A stretch of 64,000 nt of DNA from Branchiostoma floridae (Eukaryota; Chordata; Leptocardii; Amphioxiformes; Branchiostomatidae). The stretch lies in NCBI RefSeq assembly GCF_000003815.2, contig NC_049991.1:3397667-3461666 (forward strand). The letters run 5' to 3'. A program made the translations under genes and the position numbers. Below the pieces are notes generated by a model. It was given only the letters and a program-made list of their open reading frames with translations, did no database searches and was not told the DNA's origin. Positions 57,301-64,000 of the stretch are shown here, piece by piece (position 1 is the stretch's first letter; every line of letters starts with the position of its first letter).

Positions 57301-60134
57301 TCTTCTAGACGCATGTTACTGTATGTGGTCCAGCGTAATAAATCTACGCTTTAACTCACCATGTTTAGATAAAGATATATCACAAATTGCATCAGAGGGA
57401 ACTTATTTTGTAATGAAAAATAATGCATATTCATTCAAGGGTCAAAAAGTTTTACAAAACCTGTTTAATGTGCCAATAATTCATGTGACATAAATTATGA
57501 TAATGAGGTAAAGTTCCAATATCCCCTTTTGCTGCATTTCCTACTGAAGTCGCTAGGTGTCGCTCTCAGCAGTTCAGTCATAAAATACGCGGCAATGCAC
57601 AGCTTTTCTTAAAAGATTTCTTGTTACACCAGAGCCGGGCTGAAGTGAGGAAAGTCGTCCAAAGTGCAATTCCAAGGTCACGACATGCATGACAAATACC
57701 CTGCAGTTATGCTACACGACTCCACAAATTCTCTCTCATGAATGAAGATTATGTTTTGATTGGCATTTTAATGTTTTCTTTTCATACGCAATGTATTTGA
57801 TCTGATTGAGTATTCGGACACTATTTTTCGTCAAATATGTTGCGCTTTTCTAGTACATAAGCTCTAACCTTGTTTTCTTCTTTACACCTAAGAAAATGAA
57901 CGCATGCACCACACCTGGCAGTCCTACGATGAAACTACTTGAGGTTCTGGGAAGACGTGACCCAAGATATCCCACTACCCGTCTTCTAGACCATCTCAGA
58001 CAGATGGGAAGGAACGATGCCGTCGATGCCTTCAACCATGCAAAAGAAACGAAAAGAAAGAAAGGTATCTTAAGTCTTTATCTGTTGTGTCACTATCGGA
58101 CAACGCTAAAGTTTCCCTTTTCCTCCATGGTAGTCCTTTATATTCATCTGTTGTTTACTCCAATATTCTGTTAACAACCCAAAACTTCATCACTGTAACT
58201 AAGCGTTTTTAAAACACAGTTGCCCTGGCATTTTTTGTAATTTGTCCAATTATTTCATCATTGGCTGGAAAACTGGACTTGCGTTTATCTTTTCTTGTCA
58301 TACTATGCACAATGCATTATTTTCTGTCTGACGTGATTTTCATTTGCTTTTCATTCGTACTTGATTTCTCTTCGTAAAAAAATGTATGCTTTTTTATGTA
58401 AGGGGTAGCGTCAAAATAAGTCTTGTACTTGAGTGCGCCACCTCTTTGTCATATTGTATTATTGTTTAAATGTTTGTATAAAAAAAGTTGTGGTGTACAG
58501 GCTTTGACGTCATTGTGTTGATATTGTCTTCAGCTTGCAATCATATTATGTTGTCTTTTAGTTACAGATTGGCAGAGGACCCGCTCACAAACAGTTGATT
58601 TGGTACGTTGGTTTATTGATGCTTTAAATAATTTCATACAGATATCATGATTAATGTCTTACTGACTGAAAGAAATTTTTCTAACATCAGACAAAAATGA
58701 ACAGAGACATTGGGTAACCGGTCGTTTCGTTAGATTGTCAGTTCGCTACAGGCGTTTCGCCACAAGATAGAAGTTGTTTCGCTACTTAGCACTAGTTCCA
58801 TCTATAGGGTACACAAGGTACTTGACAAACCTGAAATGTTGTTTCACTGAGAATATGCACTTGATCTTCATTCGGACCTAGATACTGTTATTAGCCTAAA
58901 TCAAGCCCATTTGTGCCATCTGGCAAGTGTTCGCTCAGTATTGTTTGTTACATAACTTTTTAAAGAGATAGTAGAGAGCCATATATTCATTGAATTATCA
59001 TTGGCATTGGGTATTGAGGAATTGAATTTCATACATTTATCTCAGGGTGTGCAGCTGCGAGTGCAAACTCTGAAGCTCTCCAAGCAGGAGTCTGGGTCGG
59101 ACCCTGGTGTTCCAGACACCGCCGAAAGGCTGCACTCGGACGCGGAGGAATGTCTCAGGAAAGTTCAGCGGAGCAACACGATGCCCACAACAACACAGGT
59201 CCAAGAACAGACAAGCGTGCCGGTACAGTCAGTGTCAAGCACGGTAGCTACACAGCCGCAAGAACGACAGCCAACAAGTGTTCCGGTACAACCCATGCCG
59301 AACACGGTACCTACACCAGCACAACAACGACAACCAACAAGCGTTCCGTTACAGCCAGTGTCAAACACGGTACCTACACCACCGCAACAACGACAACCAA
59401 CAAGCGTTCCGTTACAGCCAGTGTCAAACACGGTACCTACACCAGCACAAGAACGACAGCCAACAAGTGTTCCGGTACAGCCAGCGTCCAATCCGGTACC
59501 TACACCACCGCAACAACGACAACCAACAAGCGTTCCGTTACAGCCAGTGTCAAACACGGTACCTACACCACCACAAGAAGGAAAGCCAACAAGTGTTCCG
59601 GTACAACCCATGCCGAACACGGTACCTACACCACCACAAGAACGACAGCCAACAAGTGTTCCGGTACAGCCAGTTTCGGACCATACCATAGAACCGTCCT
59701 ATCCTCAACTGGTCAGTCAGCCTCAAGAGCAAGTGAGTGAATCAATTACAGTCGACATTCACGCAACCGTGACCACACCAAATGACCTCCAGTTCCCACC
59801 GTCCACCGACCTCCTTGCCAACCCTGCGTATCCAGAAGTCGAGGCTGCCGTCGCAAACTCCCAAAGAACATGCCAAGATCCACAACCCATAGCCACCCAC
59901 GAAAACCCGGCAGCAACAACACAAAACGTCAAAGCTCGCCAGAACTGCGAGCTTGAAAACAATCCTAGCTACCCGGCCGTTAGCGATGCAGTGATTGGCC
60001 CGATAGAGTCTGTTCAGCTGCCGTTGGAGACGGGGGATTTGAATAGCAATGGTGCTACGGGATTGGTGGGTCAGAAGGCCACATTAACCAATCAGGAGTA
60101 CCCATCTGTGGAACGTGCAGTTCAGTCAAACTAA
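54341..60134 (+). CDS. Death-domain protein with Pro/Gln/Thr repeats and NPxY-like tail, 7 exons, 666 aa
   Basis: Exons: 54341-54532, 55092-55178, 55829-56083, 56591-56755, 57893-58064, 58562-58602, 59046-60134; phases join into 2001 nt with TAA. ATG 54341 follows an acceptor at 54331, so a non-coding 5' exon is likely. Residues ~187-283 form a death domain: DDWLALAERL (212 on), SPTMKLLEVLGRRDPRYPTT, then LLDHLRQMGRNDAVDAF. Death domains mediate homotypic assembly in apoptosis and innate immune signalling. Residues 1-178 (ITYEAGDMFFQVGQSKPGTL, GDVLMRTCIVITKDGA) are well-formed but not recognised. Residues 359-513 are eight 21-residue repeats starting TSVP. The tail has EPSYPQL (520), NPAYPEV (563), NPSYPAV (610) and NQEYPSV (653), the last three followed by an acidic/AV motif. 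No signal peptide or membrane segment is seen, so it is probably a cytoplasmic adaptor. The 41-nt exon 58562-58602 is the least certain. Confidence 0.72.
54860..55035. repeat. Fragment related to the 20607 element
   Basis: TTTTTGGGCCCTAGTGGCTT, GGTACTGCAGCGGAAC and CACGCTATGGTCGTGATGTT resemble 20761-20870. It sits in intron 1 of the death-domain gene. Confidence 0.55.
56215..56370 (+). repeat. SINE-like repeat copy
   Basis: CAGTGCCACATACAAGGTAC, CCGAAGTCAGGGACCCA and GAAAGGTCGTGTTAAGTGCC match, in order, the copy at 60877-61035, and the 3' half matches 19370-19475. In intron 3 of the death-domain gene. Confidence 0.65.
56957..57602. mobile_element. Possible short-TIR element
   Basis: GCATTGCCGCG at the left and CGCGGCAATGC at the right are perfect 11-bp inverted ends. 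A GCTCGCTCGCGGCTAATCGC mini-array (57187-57245) lies inside. No TSD was found. Confidence 0.4.
59211..59676 (+). repeat. Coding 63-bp minisatellite (eight 21-aa repeats)
   Basis: The codons for TSVP recur every 63 bp at 59211, 59274, 59337, 59400, 59463, 59526, 59589 and 59652. Variation is mostly in the P/L, V/M and Q/E positions. Alternative frames across the array are open because of the repeat, not because they are genes. Confidence 0.93.
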
Positions 60135-60139
60135 AGGAA

Positions 60140-62440
60140 GATAAACTGAAGTGAAATATTGAATTGTGTAATATCTGAGGAATAATCAACAAAAATATAA
60201 TATGCTCTTGTCGTGTCAACCGTTTTGTGAAAGATTTTGTGTATTGGACTGCCTTGTGCAAAATAGACATGTACAGTATTTCTTTAACAACTTAAGGTTT
60301 GGGACTGCATCTGTAAGCAGCGACACCTATATCTGCAGTACAATGTGAACAAGAATCTAAATTGTCTGCCGGTTGGGCAGCTATGTCGTCATTAGACGGA
60401 GCCATGTAGAAATGTACATACATGTATATGTGAGAGGTATTGAGTGTCAATCAATGCAAAGTTACTTTTGAGAACTGTTGTAATATTTCCTTTTTTGATA
60501 GTTTGTTAACAAAATTTTCTGGCGTTGACATGTTGGTTGAATAATTGTTTTATTGTGTGTATCTTACCATCCATGTGTTTTATTATGTATAGTATCTTCT
60601 TCTTTCATTACTGCTGAGCCTCTGTAACAGGGATTACTAGCAGAATCTTGCTATCAGACGGGACAACCAACAGCCGAAAAATAAGTGTCAGACTTTCTAC
60701 GTGTTCAAGCCGCCTTAACCCAACGGGGTAAGTGCTGTTATAATAAGTACGCCTTTCCTTTTTTCTGCGATCGTGTCGACGTGTGGCAGCTGTAGGGCTA
60801 TTGTGTCTCAGCCTTCATGATCAAGTTTTAATATTTGCTTTGGAACAGACGAGGGCATGCGGCACTGCAGTCAAGTTAGGTAGTAACTTATTTCAACAGT
60901 GCCGCATACAAAGTACAGACATAAGGTAAAAGTGGTCTTTTATATCCCCGACCGAAGTCAGGTACCCATTTTACACCTGGGTGAAGTGAAGAAGAATGTC
61001 GTGTAAGTGCCTTTCCCTATGACACAATTGTGCAACGTGTATACTATTGGCATAAACCTCTGTCTGGAGCTGAATCAAGAGACTCTTTATCAATCGAGTG
61101 ACTGGAACATGGTGGAAAGGTCGTCAAGTCAAGTCAAGTCGAACGAACAGGTATTCTCACGAGAAACATCACGAGAGTCACACTGAAGTGGTGTGTTTGT
61201 TCCTGGGAGGGACGCTATGACAAGGTCCACGCATTCGCGTGATGATCACATGACTGAACTTTGCTTAACACGAAGGGCGCTGGGATCGATTTTGCACGAA
61301 CAAGTATGGCTGCCGTATGCATACATCGTTACTTTTAAAGTCTATGCCTGTCAATCTTGTGGACTATACCTGACATATCTGCCGTGGTACTGTCGCGAAA
61401 TCCGAATTCCTAGGTCCTACAGTTTCTATTCAAAGACAGCTGTCACTAACTGCCCTTATCACTAACTGTTAAGGGCTTGATAATGGTTGGTAGCTTTTGA
61501 AACGCTACAATGTTGAACCGGGCCATATTCTGTCATGCTATCTACAGGACTACACATGTGTTTTGGTGTGCTATGTAAAAGCACTAAAGAATTGATGCAG
61601 GAATAAACAAAAAAATACAATACGAAGCTTCTATTCACTTGTTTCAGAAGATACAAATACAACATCAAAAGGAGGTAATTGGTACAACAAACTCCTCCTA
61701 TTTGACCCCATATATAGTTACACGCCCTTCACTCATTCTGATCATCCAACAAACTCACAATATCACAGATTAATGCCTTAACTTATGATTCTATGAATTC
61801 ATTACCTTTGCCAACCAGTCGACGTCGCCACATGACATATCTAAAATTTATATAATTTTAAGTATCCCTGCATTTACGAACATATCAGAAGAATAGCGGT
61901 ACTCATCAATAGTTACAAGAACACAAACAACGGCAGCTTTGCAAAATCACAGTTTAGGCCATGTGAATTCGGGATCCCAAAACTGATGCAAGCGTACGTA
62001 AAAGTTTACAATTTACCTTCATGATTAAATATAAGTGTTTAGGGAGGTTAAACAAATGATATACCGAACAATAGATTTTTTTAACTTGAAAGTTTATCTG
62101 TGTTGGTAGAAGTCTTCTTGAAATAGTTGAATTTGGATGAGTCCAATTTTGGTGTTAGAAATTACAGTTCAACTATTTCAAGAATAGATTTTTTCTTCAT
62201 TTTTCTTTCAGATCTTCTTCTTTGACTTTGGAATTGACTTTGGCATTTATATCCCCTTTTTCAATATCTTGTGTTGATTTTGCAAAGCTGCTTTGTACGA
62301 TTTACAGGATGGTCGAAACGATTTAAAAAGCCTACGGACGAAAATTAATGGATGCGTGGATGTCAATCAAATCAACATGGCCTTCTATTTAAAAAAACAC
62401 AGGCATTCTGAAATAGAGACGTTCAGGTTTCTTTAAACTG
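60140..62440. other. Intergenic between convergent genes
   Basis: Holds the 3' UTR of the death-domain gene, a SINE-like copy at 60877-61035, a short hairpin at about 62110-62190 (TTGAAATAGTTGAA / TTCAACTATTTCAA) and a single AGGCC-family end near 62345-62380. No exon seen. Confidence 0.5.
60877..61035 (+). repeat. SINE-like repeat copy
   Basis: Matches 56215-56370 in the same order of blocks (CAGTGCCGCATACAAAGTAC, CCGAAGTCAGGTACCCA, GTCGTGTAAGTGCCTTTCCC). Confidence 0.65.
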
Positions 62441-62453
62441 TCGTTGGGAAGTC

Positions 62454-63164
62454 TCATTCTTCGGGGAGGAAATAGCAAGTCTTGATTACCTTTATCTCCC
62501 GCTCATTATCTGTTTGCACTTCGAAATATCCTTGAAGCTTGTATGTACTACCCTCATAATGGAATGAACCAGTCCACTGTCCATCATTACCGCTCTGCAA
62601 ATGATCTGAGCCCTCGCCATTTTTGAGATAATCATCAAATGCCTCTTTTAGCTTTTCCTCTAGCAAGGCGTCAGTCCAGATTCCTGGATCATACACAGTT
62701 TTGAAAGTGGGAACAAACTTAAGGTTAATGCAGTTCTTTGAGAGACGTCGAGCCCGCCCTAGTTTGGTCTCTCCACACCTCAAGCCTGGCTGATCACCTC
62801 CAGCAGCGGCTGCACCTCCATTGTTATTTGGTTGTAGGTGTTCATCGCTTTCTTCTTCTTCACTACTTGAGGTGGCTTCATTTCTTGGTGGACTTTGTTG
62901 TCGCTTTCTGCCCTTGGCTGGTTGCTCCTTTTGGGGAACATGTGGTATCTTTACATCTTTTCTCCAGGACAGATAGACCCCATAGACTCCAGTCGGAAGC
63001 CCGTCTTCATTGGGAAGCGTCTCTACTTCAGCTAGGACGACACCGCTTGCCACGGCCGCGAGCATACATCGAAGGCAATGACATGCAGTGATCTTTGAAT
63101 GGCGATCGTCGACCATCCATTCATGCATGTGATTTATAGCATATTCGTATTTCACCTCATTCAT
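62454..63164 (-). CDS. Unrecognised 236-aa protein, single coding exon
   Basis: An uninterrupted frame from ATG 63164 to TAA at the low end. A TAG lies in frame just upstream of the ATG, and a strong acceptor (TTTGTCTTTCCAG) ends at 63231, so a non-coding exon probably precedes it. Three parts are visible: residues 1-75 with a Cys cluster (CHCLRC at 28-33); a low-complexity hinge, about 76-125, with KGRKRQQ and an EEEESDE acidic run; and a compact C-terminal part, about 140-236, with VPTFKTVYDP, GQWTGSFHYEGSTYKLQG and IKVIKTCYFLP. The ending beta-strand-rich pattern, closing on a Tyr/Pro, faintly recalls small RNase-like folds, but I would not assign it. No signal peptide or membrane helix. 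Basic plus acidic patches would suit a nuclear protein. Confidence 0.6.
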   Translation of the reverse strand: MNEVKYEYAINHMHEWMVDDRHSKITACHCLRCMLAAVASGVVLAEVETLPNEDGLPTGVYGVYLSWRKDVKIPHVPQKEQPAKGRKRQQSPPRNEATSSSEEEESDEHLQPNNNGGAAAAGGDQPGLRCGETKLGRARRLSKNCINLKFVPTFKTVYDPGIWTDALLEEKLKEAFDDYLKNGEGSDHLQSGNDGQWTGSFHYEGSTYKLQGYFEVQTDNEREIKVIKTCYFLPEE

Positions 63165-63866
63165 TATTGTTGGCTAATTGCCTCACTTGTCCACGTTGAA
63201 GGATCTCTAGTTGTTGAAGCTGGCACGCCCCTGGAAAGACAAAGGCAAGGTCAAGTTGTTTCTGCCTCTTATGTTTGTTCGTCGTAGGAGAGCTGTCCTC
63301 AGAAACAAAGATATGTAGGACGTGTCGACGTTTTAGATAATTTTCTAATAAACAGACGAGTAATAAATTGACAGTCATTTTCACGTCATCACATTAAGTT
63401 TATTTTTCTTTCCGCAATCTTTCAGAGCATGTACTAGTCTTAAAGTTCAGCAACTTTGCCATGCATTTAGTAACTTGCCAGTAATTTCCATATATTACAC
63501 TGCTGTCCAATATGTCAACCATTAGTAACATTTTGCGTACTTCCAATAGCTACTCTGAAATTGCACATTGCACATTTGGTAATGCATAGGTTTATTTTTG
63601 AAAACATGTCATGTTACACTGTCCTATCCGTTGCCTGGCGCTTGGACACAAATGTTTGACTCACCCAAACCCACCGTTCTTGAACTGTTTTCCAACAGTG
63701 CACTCCGACGCTACCACTGTCACATGACTGTGCGTTGTGTAAGGTTTGAAGTCCACGAACACGGCACGCGACGTTTTACACACTTGCGCTACTGTGTCTC
63801 CATATGTTTGTTGGATGACGTGTTTCCCGATAGTGAGCAAACAAAGACGAGGTGTTGACTTGCAAA

Positions 63867-63883
63867 ATGGCTAGAGTAGTCAG
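63867..63883 (+). CDS. Possible first coding exon of a gene running off the window
   Basis: ATG at 63867 opens MARVV and meets a good donor (CAG/GTAGGG) at 63884. The 200 bp upstream is locally CpG-rich. Too short to identify. Confidence 0.25.
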
Positions 63884-64000
63884 GTAGGGAACTAGATTAT
63901 AGGTGCCATGCTGAGATCATTATTTCCGCAAAAGACGTAGTCCGAAATTCTAGGATGTGAGGTTTTAGTGGAGGACCTTGTTTCTAGTATGATGTTGAAG

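Noticed and set aside
59150-59740. Large alternative-frame ORFs rich in Thr/Ala/Lys, Gly/Cys or Tyr/His
   Set aside because: All are shadows of the in-frame 63-bp coding repeat, whose length is a multiple of three and so keeps every frame open.
1-64000. CRISPR array, bacterial operon or phage-like system
   Set aside because: The window is intron-rich eukaryotic DNA; the tandem repeats have no spacers of the CRISPR kind.

Overview
This is an intron-rich animal genome fragment with three assembly gaps (runs of N at 6145-6443, 7166-7297 and 11453-11552). Small exons, GT-AG introns of a few hundred bases to several kb, deuterostome-type proteins and a very dense load of short DNA transposons suggest a lancelet (Branchiostoma-like) chromosome. 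The species call is an inference from gene content and repeat style, not from any search. All gene models below were assembled by hand from splice sites, reading-frame phase and protein-family resemblance.

Layout. (1) 82-234, +: last exon of an EF-hand calcium sensor of the recoverin/NCS type, followed by a foldback element and a 44/48-bp minisatellite. (2) 4508-8577, -: five coding exons of a 321-aa NERD (nuclease-related) domain protein. (3) A head-to-head promoter near 10.2-10.5 kb with CRE, TCTCGCGAGA and YY1-type motifs serves this gene and POLD2. (4) 10507-22006, +: ten exons of POLD2, the B-subunit of DNA polymerase delta (461 aa). (5) 25887-33828, -: six exons of a CMP-sialic acid transporter (SLC35A1-like, 361 aa). 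(6) 41032-45798, -: seven exons encoding an RNase Z-like metallo-beta-lactamase-fold protein. (7) 46183-49377, -: five exons encoding a SIR2-like protein whose catalytic His and Gly-Ala-Gly motif are replaced. Modules 6 and 7 are phase-compatible and may be one fused gene. (8) 54341-60134, +: seven exons of a 666-aa death-domain protein with eight 21-residue Pro/Gln/Thr repeats and a tail bearing three NPxY-like motifs. (9) 62454-63164, -: an unrecognised 236-aa ORF. (10) A possible first exon of a further gene near 63867.

The spaces between and inside genes are largely mobile elements. Many have readable ends and target-site duplications (TSDs). There is a hAT-like group with CAGGG ends and 5-, 6- or 8-bp TSDs, a second hAT-like family with TAGGGCTGGG ends and 8-bp TSDs (three copies), Mutator-like elements with 9-bp TSDs, a TTAA-flanked element, TA-flanked mariner-like MITEs, and tRNA-derived SINE-like sequences. 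Three cases of one element inserted in another can be read from nested TSDs.

The housekeeping genes (POLD2, SLC35A1) look ordinary. The most interesting proteins are the SIR2-like/MBL locus, the NERD protein and the death-domain adaptor. Each combines domains used in nucleotide metabolism or defence, but a shared function is speculation.
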